A stretch of 64,000 nucleotides of DNA. Origin: Montifringilla adamsi (taxonomy: Eukaryota; Chordata; Aves; Passeriformes; Passeridae). Both the position numbers and the translations under genes were made by a program. The DNA lies in contig JAGGNK010007115.1 in NCBI GenBank assembly GCA_017590115.1, positions 2,443,934 to 2,507,933 of the forward strand, written 5' to 3'. Positions 34,191-46,429 of this stretch are shown one piece after another. The first letter of the stretch is position 1. Each line of letters starts with the position of its first letter. Under the pieces are notes generated by a model. That model saw only the letters and a list, made by a program, of their open reading frames with translations, was not told the DNA's origin and did not search any database.

Positions 34191-35329
34191 GAGGAGCCCT
34201 GAATCCCACGGATACCAGATTTCCTGAAAATGAGCAACTTTGGCAGCTCCTGGTTTAACTCTTGCCTGCAAAACACAAGCTGCAATGGTTCCCCTTTTTA
34301 TGCCTAACTGTGAAATACCACTTCTCCTCTGGATACCCAGCTTTCCAAAGGGCAAGATACCAGGAAAACCTGGAGTGGGCAAATGCAGGGTGATTTTTTG
34401 TCCGGTTTCCTGTTAGCAACCCTGCATGCATAGCCCCAAGTGGCCTATGATCCCACACACCAGCATGCCCTGTGCTGGATTCACACTCCATCGATGCCTT
34501 GTTTGTGGGATCCCAAGCAGGAAAGGAGGAGACAAGCTCTGGGGAGCAGCTACAGGTCAGCACTGACACAAACAGGGTGTCCTTGACCCATTATAAATCC
34601 TAAAATCTGCTTGATTTCCAGGCAGAAAATGGCAACCGTGTGCATTTCCAGGTGACGGAGGAAAAGTGGCTGTTTTCACTGAGGTTTCTCCTCTTCCCGT
34701 TACAATCCTGCACCTGGTTAGCAACTGTCGGAAAGAGGTTAATCACAGTCCTTAAATCAGGAACCTTGTTGTGGTATGCTCGGGATGCACATCTGTGCTC
34801 TCCATGGCTCATCCCCGGCGGCATTTGGGAAAAGGCAATATGCCAAAAAAACCCCACCCCCAAATAAGCCACCCAACCCCCCTCAAATGAGCGACAAGCA
34901 TCCCAGGGTGCAGGATCCTGCTGATCCCTTGAGCTGCTTCTGCAGCACACGTGAAAGGCTCATGATTCCCCCAGCCCCACCACGGCTGTGGGTTAAAGGC
35001 ATCTCGGAAAATGGGGTGTTGGCACAGCCATTATGGGGCAGAAAAGGCTTTTGAGGGATTGGGGTTTTGCTCACTGGCCACCTTTATGATGGAGGGGAGG
35101 AGGCATCACCTCAAAACCTTGGGAGTAAACCATGGGGACCAGGGGTGGTCTCACATCCCAACCCACAGCTCAGCCCTTGGCAGAGCAAAGGCTGGAGCTC
35201 CAGCAGCTGCCAGCTGCCCAGCTTGGGTCCTGATTTCCAAGCATTGCAAAGCCTGGCTTGGCCTTGCTATTTCTAGGCCTGTCCCAGGGGATTACCCTGC
35301 TCTCCCCGTTTTGGGAAAAAGAAGCATTC
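34191..35329. other. Unique sequence with a possible regulatory patch
   Basis: 34620-34770 is AT-richer with CCGTTACAATCCTGC, GGTTAGCAACTG and GAGGTTAATCACAG words. Otherwise featureless. Confidence 0.3.
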
Positions 35330-36080
35330 CAGAGCACAGAGCCCCGGTGCTCAGCCGGGCCCGGGCTGCCGGTGCGGCAGAGACCGAGGCCGTTCCAGGC
35401 ACACACACGTGCACAGCCCGGAAAATGGAGAGGAATTGATCCCGGAGGCAAATCTCTTTTGTTCTAACCCCGCTGCTGTAACTGGATCTCCCCAGGTTGC
35501 CGGCTCAGGAGCTGCGGCGGATCACATCGCTTTCATGCCTTCTCCCAGTGCCAGCTTGTCACATTCCCCCGTCGCCGGCGGCGGGGAGGGGACGGGTGGG
35601 AAGGGGAGGCATCGCTCGCAGCGCTTGTTTACCTCAGCACCGAGCACGAGGGGTGTACGGCGGTAATGAGCAAAAACCTGGAGGGAGCAGATTGCAGAGC
35701 CGCGGCATGAGACCACCCCCAACTCACAGGCTGCCCCTTTTTAATGAGGTCCCCCCCCATCCTCCTCCCCGCCAGGCTCCCCGTGCCCTGACATCCTCCT
35801 GCCTTTCCCCGCTGTCTTGTTCCGACTGCAGAAATGCTGATTCACAGAGCCCGGCGCAGGAGGCGTTTGGGAGGCAGAGAGAGCAGCACAACGCCGCCCG
35901 AGCGCACCCGACCTCCCCGGGCGCCTTCGCACCGCTGACTGGCGACAGCGGAGCCGCTGCACATTAATCCGCTCTGCGCTTCTTCCAGCACCTCTTTCCC
36001 AGTGGCTCCCTCGCCTCTCAGCAAGGTGAATCCATCCCCTCCGCTTCCCGGGAGAGCTCGCATGCGAATTTGCCTCCCCT
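35330..36080. promoter_or_regulatory. CpG-rich stretch
   Basis: CpGs cluster at 35340-35410, 35500-35680 and 35840-35960, with GTACGGCGGTAATGAGC and GCACATTAATCCGC words between. It resembles a weak CpG island or a CpG-rich enhancer. No splice-flanked frame recognised. Confidence 0.35.
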
Positions 36081-37480
36081 TTCTTCACAGGGGGAAAGCA
36101 AGGTGAAAGATTCACGCCGCGCAGGACAGCGGGATGGGTTGGATGGCACTTCCCCAGGGAAGTACTCTGCTTCCCAAGCGGCAGGGCAAGGAGAACAGCA
36201 CCCTGACCTGCTGCCAGGCAGGTGTCAGACCTCACTCCTGGATGCTTTGATGCATCACCGGCAATCCAGACACCATCTCCTCCTTCCAGGGCAGGCAGTG
36301 CCCAGCAGTGCCCCAGCTGGCTCCTGGCACCCACTGCCACGTCAAGGGCGCTGTGCTGTGACAGCAGCTGGCACCAACCGAGCTGCCCACCCTGCCTCAC
36401 CTTCCCTCTCCTCTCCTCTCCCCTCCTGCCAGCACGGTGCAGCTGGCGCAGCAGCAGCGCCAAAATCCGAGACAGCAAAAGGATGGTTTTTTGGAGCAGG
36501 CTGTAAGGAATGGTGTCCCCAGCAGCCCAGGGAAGGCAAACGGCTGCAAAAACAGGGGATGGCTGTCCAAGGATTTAGCTTCTCACAAGTCCAGGTCTCT
36601 TCCCTCTGGGAAAACCACAACACACTGTAGGAGAGCTCAGGTGAACAGATCCATCCTGTTCTACTCCATCTTGCGTTCTGTGACCCCATTCACTTCTCCT
36701 CCCTGAGGCCACTCCATCCCAAAGTCACCTGTGGTGCCACAATGGATGCAATCACTCGGGGATCTCAGATGTGACACAGACTTTCCTGTCACCCTCACAC
36801 TCCTCCCTGTGCCACGTCCCTCTGCAGCTCAGCACTGCTTGGATCAGGTGGGACCCATCCCAGAGCAGGGCATGCAGAAGGTAAACCCAGTAAGCCAGGC
36901 AGGGAAGCCAAAATTGTACCCAGCTCTGCAAGCCCATGGGAACACTCTGGATGTGTCTAGGGACACCAGGGCACCAGGACACCTTGTCACCACCACGCTG
37001 CTGCATCTGCAGCCCCTAGGCTCAAAGATCAAATCCACCTTTTCCTTTAATCCTTCCACGTTTTTTTTGCAGGGCATATCAAAGATGTGCTGCTCCACTC
37101 TGCATGGGTGACTGCCTGCCCACAGCCAGTGGCCAAGCTGGGCTGCTCATCTGGCTCCCCAAAAAGCCATGGTGCATCTGAATAGATTTTCACCATGCAA
37201 CCGTAAAGGCCCCAGTGGGTTTGAATAGGAGCCCCTTGAGGTATTATCTCAGCAGTGCCTCGAGGCAACCACCTGAATCCTTCCATGACTGCTGCACAAA
37301 CCTGGAATATCTCCAGCAGCTGGGGATTATGGACAGACCTTGCAGAGGAGCCCCCAGACCACCACAGCACAGACAGCACCATCAGCTCTCAGATGCTCCC
37401 ACGTGCAGCCATTCCTCAAAAAACAAGGCACGGTGATGCTGAGAAGACCAAAGCCCAGATGCCAAAGCAGGAAACCAAGC
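36081..37480. other. Spacer, no features seen
   Basis: Unique sequence, GC-rich, chance frames only. Confidence 0.4.
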
Positions 37481-37680
37481 TGAAGTTTTCACATTAATCA
37501 TATCGAGCTCTATTCTTTTTCATCTATTTCAAGGCAAGTCAAAAAGAGGTTCACACTCTCCCCTGGCAAACCACAGAGGATGACGTGAGCCTGTCTCTTG
37601 CATTGCAAGTAGAGTGTGTCAAGCAATTAGCAAGTCATCAGGAATTCAGATAGGGTGGGCAGGATACAATCCCTCAAAGC
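37481..37680. promoter_or_regulatory. Short AT-richer candidate block
   Basis: TTCACATTAATCATATCGAGC, TCTATTTCAAGGC, CAAGCAATTAGCAAGTC words in unique sequence. Weak. Confidence 0.25.
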
Positions 37681-38509
37681 TCTGGCAGGAGCATTACCCA
37701 CCCTGGAGTTTCCCATCAGGCATGGAAGGCAGCAGAGGGAGCAGGGGCTGTTGGTGAGCTCTCAAGAGCAGAGCAGACACTGTGCCAGCTGAGCCTGATG
37801 CCATAAAACACCTCACGTTTAGCCTGTGCTGTAACTCAAAGGCCCTGGGCATTCAACACAGATTTTTCCTCGCTCATTCCCAACCTCAGCAAGGTGGCCA
37901 GGACAAGTCCAAGAACCCTCAGGCGTCTTGCAGGCCTGATGGGTCAACCTGAGCACCCCACACATGATCCATCCCTGTGCATTTTGACATTGCATCAACT
38001 CTTGCTGCTCCCACCTGCAGCTCTGACCATGCTGGTTTCCACTCAGCATCATCCCAAACCCTGCTCTCCTGGAAGTTAGTGGCAAAACCCATTCAAGAGC
38101 AGGAGCAAGCCTTCCATGCTCACGCCGGGATGAGATTTGCACTTTGGTCCCCCAGAGCTGCTAAAGCCACACCACACCAATGCCTGGCACAGCACACAAG
38201 TGGAGCAGGACCATCTCACCAAGAGCACCTTGGAAGGGTCCTCGGTGGCTTGCAGCCTCCCCAGACACCTGGCTGGTCCCCATGAGCACCCAGCCAGTCC
38301 CAAAAGAAGAGGGAGGGTTATCCTGAGGTGTGAGCAGCCAACCTGGGCGCACACCTCCCTGTGCAGAGGGATGCAGCGTGCTGGGCGGGTGGCACAGGGG
38401 ACGCCCAATCTGCCACTCGCCCTTTCTGCTCTCCATTGCCAAGGTAGCAGCAGACAATGCTATCTGCTGGGTTGTCAGCCGGCCCTCCTCCCGCCGTCCC
38501 TTTAGCCAG
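37681..38509. other. Spacer, no features seen
   Basis: Unique sequence. Confidence 0.4.
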
Positions 38510-38850
38510 AAAACTCTCCATCTGTCTCCAGATGGGGTGTTTCTACCACTCCAGTCGAACCGATTCAGAGTGGAACAATGATGCTTTGTTAACAAAACAA
38601 TTTTTGTATGTCAAGCCCTCCTTCTTGCGGGTTTTTCTCCCCCCCCCCAGTCCCCAGTGGGTCAGCTTTGTGTGGCGTCCTACATTTTGTTGTTTCTTTC
38701 ACGTTTTAAAGGCTCCGTATTTTAGTACAAAAGGTGCCTGCGGAGCAGCTTTTATCTGTGAGGCAAGATTTGACACATACGCAGATCACAATTGCGACAG
38801 GAGGTTCGTGATGTGGTGGTTAAGGGTGGTGTCAGGACCTTCAGAGTGAT
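38510..38850. promoter_or_regulatory. Candidate enhancer with clustered SOX words
   Basis: At 38572-38602, AACAATG, inverted CTTTGTT, and AACAAAACAAT lie within 30 bp. That is a facing pair plus a third SOX-type word, a spacing compatible with SOX dimer binding. Beyond it are TTTCACGTTTTAAAGG, CGTATTTTAGTAC and GCAGATCACAATTGCGAC. The block is unique and AT-rich apart from a C run near 38640. Confidence 0.45.
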
Positions 38851-40307
38851 GAAGCATTATTTCCAGTGATTTTTGCCTCCAGGATAAAAATTACAGCTGG
38901 TCCAACGCTGCACGTATGGCTTCTGTGAGCTGGAATTCCCCAAGGCCTCATGGAGGGGGCAGAGAAAGTTTGAGCTTGCTTTGGTACAGAGCTGGCATCA
39001 CCTGTGTCCATCCGTCCTTCTCGTGTCCTCCTGTGCAGGACAAGCCACCTCTGTCACTTGTGAGTGGAAGGGATGGGGACATGGAGCAAATCTACGTGTC
39101 TGTGAGTACACTACAACCCTCTCCCCAGCACAATCCCTGTGGTGGCCAGGAAAATCAAACCTCAGCCCTCCCCTGGCCAGAGTCTCTGACTGAAGATCCT
39201 GGGGAGTGTTTGACTTCCCCCCAGCTACCCGGGGTGGGATCATCCCCCTTGGCCCCCTCTACCCAGCAGCAGGAAGGAGAGCCTTCTTTCTTCTTCCAAA
39301 TACATCTCCACCACACAGGCCTCCAAGAAAACCAGCTCTTCCTTTATTTTTCTTTTTTTCTGCCCTGAAGCAACAAGCACACAAACCACCTTCTGCTCTG
39401 CACAAAACCAGCAATTCCCAGCAAACAACCAAGCCGCTGGCTCCAGAGCAAACAGCTCCACGTTCCTAAGCAGGCTGGAAATTTCTACACAAGGGGGATT
39501 TATTCTTCCAGCTCCCTCCACATTTGCAGGAAAGGTCCCTCCTCCTTCCTGTCCTCAGGTAACAGCACCTTCATGGAAACACCAACATTTTTATGAGTCA
39601 TCCCTCTTCTTTCCCTCTCCTGCTCTGTGGCCAACACCCCTCTGCTTTCAAGATCAAAGCCGAAGGGGACCAGCTGTGTTGAGTCCTTTCCTTTCCAGCC
39701 CTTTCCATCTCCATTTGCAGCCGTCGCCAGCGCGAGTCCCTGCTGTTCTGACAGCGCTTTGTGCCGCCCCTCCAGCACTGCAGCTCCGTGCCTGCCGTCT
39801 GCTCCCCCTCCATCCCTCTCCTGCCATCCCAGCTCCTGCTCCAGCCACGCTGGGAACACAGGGAACCCTCCCTGACCCGGGCTCAGTCCCCTCTGGCACG
39901 CATGGGAGCTGCCCTGCTGGCTGCCCCGGCTGCCCTGCCTGTCATGTGCTGATTCAGAGGCAGAAATGTGCTCAGAGAGAAACGGGATAATCTGCTTCCA
40001 CTGAAATCCCATCCTAATTCCCTGTGTTTGGTAACTCCTCCCCAGACCAGAGCATGAGACTGCATCTCCCTTCCAAACAAGCAACTCCATGGGGACCTTC
40101 GCCCCAGGCTCCTTTCAGCAGAGGTACAACCTTGGCTGGGAAAGTCCAGCTCCTGCTGCGAAAGCGGCTGAGGGAACAGGAATCTCCCTCCCTATCCAAA
40201 AGGCTGAACATCTCACACAGCCCCCGGTGCTGCAGCAGGGATTTGCAATGTGATGGGATAATTAGAGTCAGGGATGTGCTTCTCGTGCTTCTTAACTGCC
40301 AGAGGGC
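38851..40307. other. Spacer with a long chance frame
   Basis: A 196-codon minus-strand frame (39500-40090) has no recognisable domain and no clear splice or promoter context. I treat it as chance. Confidence 0.35.
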
Positions 40308-40533
40308 AGGGTTAGATTAGATATTAGGAAGAAATTCTTCCTTGTGAGGGTGGTGAGGCCCTGGCACAGGCTGCCCAGAGCAGCTGTGGCTGCCACATTC
40401 CTGGAAGTGTCCAAGCTGGATGGGGCTTGGAGCCACCTGGGATAGTGGAAGGTGTCCTTGCCCATGGCAGAGGAGTTGAATGAGATGATCTTTAAAGCCC
40501 CTTCCAACCCACACCATTCTGTGATTCCAGGAT
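40308..40533 (+). mobile_element. CR1 LINE 3' fragment
   Basis: Sense-oriented CR1 3' end: TTAGATATTAGGAAGAAATT, GTGAGGGTGGTGAGGC, CAGGCTGCCCAGAGCAGCTG, CCTGGAAGTGTCCAAGC, CCCCTTCCAACCC, CCATTCTGTGATTCCAGGATTC. It ends in a degenerate terminal motif. Truncated and inactive. Confidence 0.95.
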
Positions 40534-42350
40534 TCTTGATATATCCAGGAAAATCCATCCATTTTTGGTCTCCCAGTGAGTGTCATTTGTGCACGTTTGA
40601 TGGAAGCTGCTTCCATGTGCAGCGACTCACAGGTCCGACAGGTCCCTCTCAGGGTCATACACCCCATCCTTCATGACATCTCATCTTGTTCCACGTGCAC
40701 CTCCTGGGTGTTGCCATCACACGTCCTGCACTGATAGAATCCCTGCTTCCCAACACCTCGCTGTAACTCAGCCCAAATCCAGCTTGGAGCTGTCTCTCCT
40801 ACAAAGACTTTGAAGAAAGCATTGCACAGAATTAAGTCTCTGTGCTTTTTATATGTAAAACACTGAATTTAGCTGCTAATGGCAATTCCCAGCAGAAAAG
40901 GATGGTTAGTAGTGGTGGGTATGTTTATGAATTCTTTCTAAGCAAATGCCGTGAGGCGGGAAATGTATCGGTCCTCGTGGAAAGCTTCCCCGGGTTGCTG
41001 CTGCAGGCATCTAAATGCAAAGTTTCACCATGACTTTTTGAGTTCTGTGCTCTGCGAGACACATCCCTTTCAAATCTCTTCTCTCAGGAATGCTTTCCCA
41101 GCCTCTCTCCTGCGGTCACGCGTGTGTCACCGTGACCTGCCCGTCTCCGTGAGGGCGGCAGCATCTCCGTCCTTCTCCAGCCACTCCACTGACTTGCCAG
41201 TAAATAAAAGTCAGGGGAATCTACTTGACTGGTCTCCTTAGCTGCTCTCTCCAAAGGGCTGACTTACAAAATACCCATGTCCTGGATTTCTGGGAGGTTT
41301 TCACTGAGAGCACATTGTTTTTCCCCAGCAAAGCCAGAAAAGAATTTACAGTCGGTCCACACAGCGAGACTGCTCTGCTTTCTCCTTCCTGGGACAGGAA
41401 CTCAGTTTGAAACAGATTGCTAGCAGCTAAATTCAAGTTCCTTAGCAGCTTCCAGAGTGAAAATATTCCCTCTCCAGATCTCCTTTTATGTCCACAACAC
41501 ATTATTCCGGTGGAGGGCTCTCTTGCTAAGAAAAGCTCTGGTAACTCCCAGCCTTGCCTCCAAAGTGGTTCAGGTGTGGCAGCCAGCTCCCCTGCAAGCA
41601 TCCCTTGGTCCTGCTGCCCAGCTGAGATGTCCTTAATTCCTCCATCTGTCCCCTCCAGGCTCTGGCTGGCTCTGCTCTCAGACAGTGAATACATACAGCA
41701 GGCTGCAAGGCTGCTTGTCCTAAATATACACTTTTCCCACAGCTTCAGGAGAAATTATGTCTTTTAAGTCCCCCAGCCCACTCCTTGGGGTGCTTCTGGG
41801 GCTTTCCGTGCTAAGCTGCCTTTGTCCCACACACTGCATGCAGACAGACGAGAGGTTCACACCAAAACCCACCTCTCCTCTCTGCCTTTAACTAAACCAA
41901 AACAAAAAACAGATGGAAAATCAAATGCTGGCAGTGTGAAGCATGTGGGCTGCACTCGCATCAGCCCTCCTGGAGCTGCAGAGTGTATTCCTTCCTGCAC
42001 CAGGGTCCCAGGGCAAAGCCAGACCCCAAAAGGGTTATTGCTGGGGGAGATCCCCCTTGCCAGCCACCAAGCAGCATGGAGGTGGGACAGAGAGAAGGAA
42101 GGGAAAAGACAGAAACAAGAGCAGGCTTAGCATTTTAGGAAGTCCAGGAGGAACAATTTCAACCTCCAAGCAGGACTTGCACAATGCACAGGGAACAAGA
42201 CACTGGGGCTGCAGACAGAATACTGGGGGTCAGTCACAAACTGGACACTGAGCTGCTTTTAACCAAGCTCCATCCATCCCACACACTCCCTGAGGCAGAG
42301 ACACTGCAGAGGAAACACCTTGAGACCAGAGTTAAGGCTGTCCCCTAATG
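40534..42350. other. Unique sequence, no strong features
   Basis: AT-richer stretches at 40800-40960 and 41240-41480 may be regulatory. No repeat or exon was recognised. Confidence 0.35.
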
Positions 42351-42560
42351 AATGCACGGCATTCCACGGCCATAAGCTGCTCAGATGTCCTTAATTCCAG
42401 GATTTCTTACACGCTCTGTGCCTGACTTTGTAACCTTAATCATGTATTTTTTAGTGTTGCTCCTGTGCGCTCGTGAGCTTATCTCCTTTTACTGTGGGAT
42501 CTTCTTTTCACTCTCTTGTTAGGATAAACAATACCCACGACTCTTCCACGTCCCTCCCTG
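42351..42560. promoter_or_regulatory. AT-richer candidate block
   Basis: CCTTAATCATGTATTTTTTAGTG and GTCCTTAATTCCAGG words in unique sequence. Weak. Confidence 0.25.
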
Positions 42561-44039
42561 GGAGTGCATCAGTGTCCCTGAACTCCCCTGAAGACTCCCC
42601 AATTTTGCACAACAAGCAGTGGGGCTGTTCAGGCTCAATTCCAGTTCCTACTGGAGCCTTGGTCACCCTCTGATGTTCAGAGGTTGCTCCCACGTGTGGA
42701 TGAGCATCTGGATGACCCCAGTGCCACACCAAGGCTCCCTGCACGGCGCAGGAGGAGCAGGAGCAGAGGGAGCCCGCGGTGGGGGCAGGGACCGGCAGCA
42801 TGTTTGAGGAGTAACACTCAAACTGCCATAATGGATTGCCTTGTTTACACTGGGCCCAGGGAAAATCACTCCAGGGATGGAGACACAGAAGCGTCCAGAA
42901 GCCTCTGAGAGCAGGAGAAGCTCTTCAGACTCTTGCCTCTTGCTTCTGCTTACAAAATCATCCCCCCCGCCTCGCCTCCTGCATCACTGTCAAGGGGCGG
43001 AAGCTTTAAAATCACTGTAGTAAGCAGGGGAGGGATGAGGAAAGGAAAGGAAAAGTATTATCGGATGGGAATGTGGCTTTTCCACTCCTCCTTGCCAAGA
43101 GGAGCCCTCAGTACCCAAGGACACACCAAAAGGGTCGCTGGGCCACAGGGTCGCTGGGCGAGAGTTGCGATGAATTGCTGAGAGAGGGAGAAGAATAAAT
43201 AGGAACCACCTTAAGGGAGGGGAGCCACCAGCAGAACAGTTAAAATGACTAAATACTTTCCCAATATCACTCCTCCACGTAAGCATTGCTGTAATTGCCC
43301 TTGGGATGTTGCACAACGGCGAAAGGGAGGGGCAGGTGCTGGCAGGGAGGGAGTGAAGGCATGCAAACCTCCAAATCTCCATCCCAGGCGCTGCTGTCAT
43401 CGAGGAGAGACACTCATGGACGTCTCTGCCACCTCGGGCCCTGGTGGATTTATCCCCTGAGGGGCCATTCCTCACAGGAACTGGAGGACTCCCAGGAGGA
43501 CTCACTCCTCATGCCTCTGAGACACAGCGGGCTGCCCCAGGGAGCAAGAGCAAAAAGGCGAGGAGGAACAAAGCCCACACTGGACTGTGTGGCAAAAAAA
43601 AAAAAAAAGAAAGAAAAAGAGAGATATAAGGGCTTCATTCAAGCGCTCTCGCTCTCTGGAAGTCTCACGCAGAGCAGCTGGTCTTTAAGACTGTTGCAAG
43701 CACGCCATGCCAGCACAGAGCCCTTCCATTCCTGGGTGCTTTCATTAGTGACACTCAGACAGGGACAGCCACTCGACCCCCATGAGAAGGAAAACGGCTG
43801 ACTCATTCTTCCAGCAACGCTTGAGAGCAGGACACGGTGCTCGTGCTCTGGAGCAGCAGTGTGGGTCCTCTCCTGCTCCCTAAGCCAGATCAGGATCTGG
43901 GCTCAGATGCCACACACACACATGCACACACCAGCTAATCCGCAGATGTGCTGGGTCCCTGCATAAAGCATCCTCAGCCTTTGCTTCCAAAAGCTGCCCA
44001 GTGGTGCTCGAGTCGAAAGGGAAACCTCTGAGAGATGCA
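42561..44039. other. Spacer with simple repeats
   Basis: A poly(A)/AAAG tract at 43593-43620 and a short (CA)n at about 43911-43922. A small AT-rich patch at 43240-43310 (GACTAAATAC, GCTGTAATTGCCC) may be regulatory. Confidence 0.4.
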
Positions 44040-44560
44040 GTCTCGAGGTTTAAAACATCTGTGGGCCATCAGCCATTAAATGGGATGCTATGCTGGTTTG
44101 CTGCTCTCGGGTCTCACGCCAGGTTCATCGCTGTGCCGGCTGGGTACCGTCCAGCAATGCATTAAGTGATGTGACTATTTCTGTTCTCATCACATGTTTG
44201 CTCTCATCCTCTCCAGGGTGTGTGCAGGGGGAAAAAAACACACATTCATTATGGAGTGTCATATTTTGGTAAGGCTTTTCGTTTCTCTGCGTAACACCGG
44301 GCTCTTGGCAGAGGAGAAGGGGGATTTTGTTTTCCTAATACCCATGCACTCAGGTATTTCTGTTAGAGGAGGCAAAGTCAAAGAAATGCTAATCAAATAT
44401 CCAGGAGTGCACAGTGCTGACATCCGCACCTCGCTACTATATGGCCTTTCATTAGCATTACCTAAATGTACGACCGTACAAAGAGCAGATTTCCTTAGCA
44501 ACAGGGCTGCCTTCATATTTCCTCCCCACTACCCCCTGCCCTTAGAAGAAAAATGACTTC
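44040..44560. promoter_or_regulatory. Strong candidate conserved noncoding element with palindrome
   Basis: About 500 bp of unique DNA: CAGCCATTAAATGGG, CAATGCATTAAGTGATG, ATGCTAATCAAATATCC (octamer-like), CTTTCATTAGCATTACC. TGTACG-AC-CGTACA at 44467-44480 is a perfect 6-bp inverted repeat with a 2-bp spacer, directly followed by ACAAAG. A 120-codon plus-strand frame crosses it, but without splice or codon support I read this as a regulatory element. Confidence 0.5.
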
Positions 44561-45399
44561 AGCTCTTTCTCTGAGCCCTGTTCTGCGCTGCAGCAGTGCT
44601 CTACGCCACTGCCAGGTTTTGCTATATGCTGCATCTGGGACGCCTGCCTCTCCACGCTGGGATCCACAAGCCATAAAGCAACCTCTTGACTTAGCTCTTC
44701 TGCACAGCCACAATAAAACTCCTCTTTTCCTAACGGAGCATATGCAAAACAGCCCTGTAACAGCAGAGGGGGGATCCTCTCCTCCAGATGACTTACAGCT
44801 CCCATCGCTGAGGGAGGATGTCCAGCATGCTCAGCAGAGCTGGCATTGCTGGCTGGCGACTCCTTTGCTCCCTGCCACCTGGCTGAAGGGTGACAACTGC
44901 CCTCGTCCCCAAATGGCACTGTAAAGCACCTTTGCCTTGGGCAGGGAGCTGCCAACCCCTCCTCTCTCCAGATCTGGGCCAGGAAGACGGAACACTTCAT
45001 CCTCCGCGCTCTCCCCCGGTGCCACAGCCTGGTGCGCTGGGCTATTTTAAGAGCTCGTCTGGGAGACTGGCACACGCACCGCGCTGCCGGGAACTCCCTG
45101 CTTCTGTTTCAAAAAAGCTGGAGGCTGGGAGCCTGCTGGGACTCACCCCTGTGATTCCCAAGGTCTGACCCTCCTCTCGCTGGGACTGGCGCAACGCTGC
45201 TGAGTTCAAACGGAATTAGTCCCAATTAGCACCGGTGAAATGGGAGGAGAACCGTGCCCTCCCCGGCATTTCAACCCCTCCAGCCGGGGGCCGGGACCAC
45301 TGAGCCTCCCCCTGCAGCCATGCCCCTGCTCTTCATCTCCCTGCTCTCCAACCTGCTCGTTCTGTATCGCCATTCCCTGCCTTTTTCACACGGATACTC
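44561..45399. other. Spacer, no features seen
   Basis: Unique GC-rich sequence. Confidence 0.4.
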
Positions 45400-45640
45400 A
45401 ATCCCCTTTCCCATTATGATAGGGTCTTTGATTGCACGATCGCATAACTATAATGAGACAAATATTTATTTTGCAGATATGGGTTAATCAGACCGAAGGT
45501 ATAGAAATATTTCATGCGCTAATCAGAGTACCTTCAGCAATCAGTATAGCAAATAACTCAGGTAAATTAACATAGGAGAGTTCCCTTATCAGGTTTTAGT
45601 CTAAGATATATGTGCATTAAGGACTAATTTGCTCTCCCCC
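45400..45640. promoter_or_regulatory. Very strong candidate conserved noncoding element
   Basis: Highly AT-rich and word-dense: CCATTATGATAGGG, TTGCACGATCGCATAACTATAATGAG, CAAATATTTATTTTGC, GGGTTAATCAGACC, CATGCGCTAATCAGAG, CAATCAGTATAGC, GTAAATTAACATAGG, GTGCATTAAGGACTAATTTGC. The repeated (T/C)TAATCAGA words at about 45484 and 45519 suggest paired homeodomain or paired-like sites. No coding frame, no repeat. Confidence 0.55.
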
Positions 45641-46196
45641 CTCAGATTTGGGCTGGAGCCCAAGATGAGGTTGAGACCAAGGTTCCCTCCCATCAGCTTT
45701 CACGGGAGCTGTGCAGGCTTTGCTCCTGGCAGGATCAGACGCCAGGATGAATATTCAGCAGCGTAAACGCCTTTGTTTTCTGTGCTCTGCACCTTTAAAT
45801 TTCCAAGGGCTCTGCTGTTTTCAGCTCAGACAGCCTTTTTGCATTCAGTTCGCTGCAAGCTGACACAGAAGACACGATGGAGCAGGTTGTGTCTCCTGCT
45901 CTGAGCCCTTCACGCCACTCTGGCAGCGTTCAGGGGCCATATTAAGAGCTGCGAGTAATTAGTGAATTCCTCCTGCCCCAGTGCTGTGCAGAGCAGCCGT
46001 ACCCAGCATCTCCTGGCAGGCTGGCAGTGGCCAGTGGGCACACGTGGTGCCAAAAGCATAGGTGGCAGTGGGGATGCTGGCCTCCAGTGTGGGTCTGGAG
46101 GGGCTGAGAACAGGATGAGCCAAGTGAGAGCCCAAGAAGGGCTCCCAGGGCACTCACGCAAGCTCTTGCAGGTCAGCAGTCCCAGGAGACACCTTA
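45641..46196. other. Spacer, no features seen
   Basis: Unique sequence before the CR1 remnant. Confidence 0.4.
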
Positions 46197-46240
46197 CAGA
46201 ATAATTATTAAGGTTGGAAAAGGCCATGAAGAGATGAAGA
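46197..46240 (-). mobile_element. CR1 LINE terminal remnant, antisense
   Basis: ACAGAATAATTATTAAGGTTGGAAAAGGCC matches the reverse complement of the extreme 3' end of CR1 (GAATCATTAAGGTTGGAAAAGACC-type). Only about 40 bp is recognisable. Confidence 0.6.
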
Positions 46241-46429
46241 GTTGCCCAGACTCCTCAGGCTCAGTGTCCCTCACTCCAGGGTCCCCAAACCAGGAGTGGC
46301 TGCACTCCCACCCCAAAGCAGCTCCTACAACTGCATTTTCCTACAACTGCATTTTCCCTGCTTTGCTCTGAAAAAGCTCCCGCAGAGGAAACACAGAGGA
46401 TCTGCCCTTGCCTCTGTCATGTTTTGGGA

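Noticed and set aside
33836..34258. Frames of 106-140 codons on both strands
   Set aside because: They are translations of the antisense CR1 fragment.
39500..40090. 196-codon minus-strand open frame with balanced charged residues
   Set aside because: Looks more protein-like than most, but no domain, promoter, splice or homology evidence can be seen.
44194..44556. 120-codon plus-strand frame with an acceptor-like CTCTCCAG upstream
   Set aside because: It spans a motif-dense block including a palindrome; no downstream donor or family recognised, so a regulatory element is more likely.
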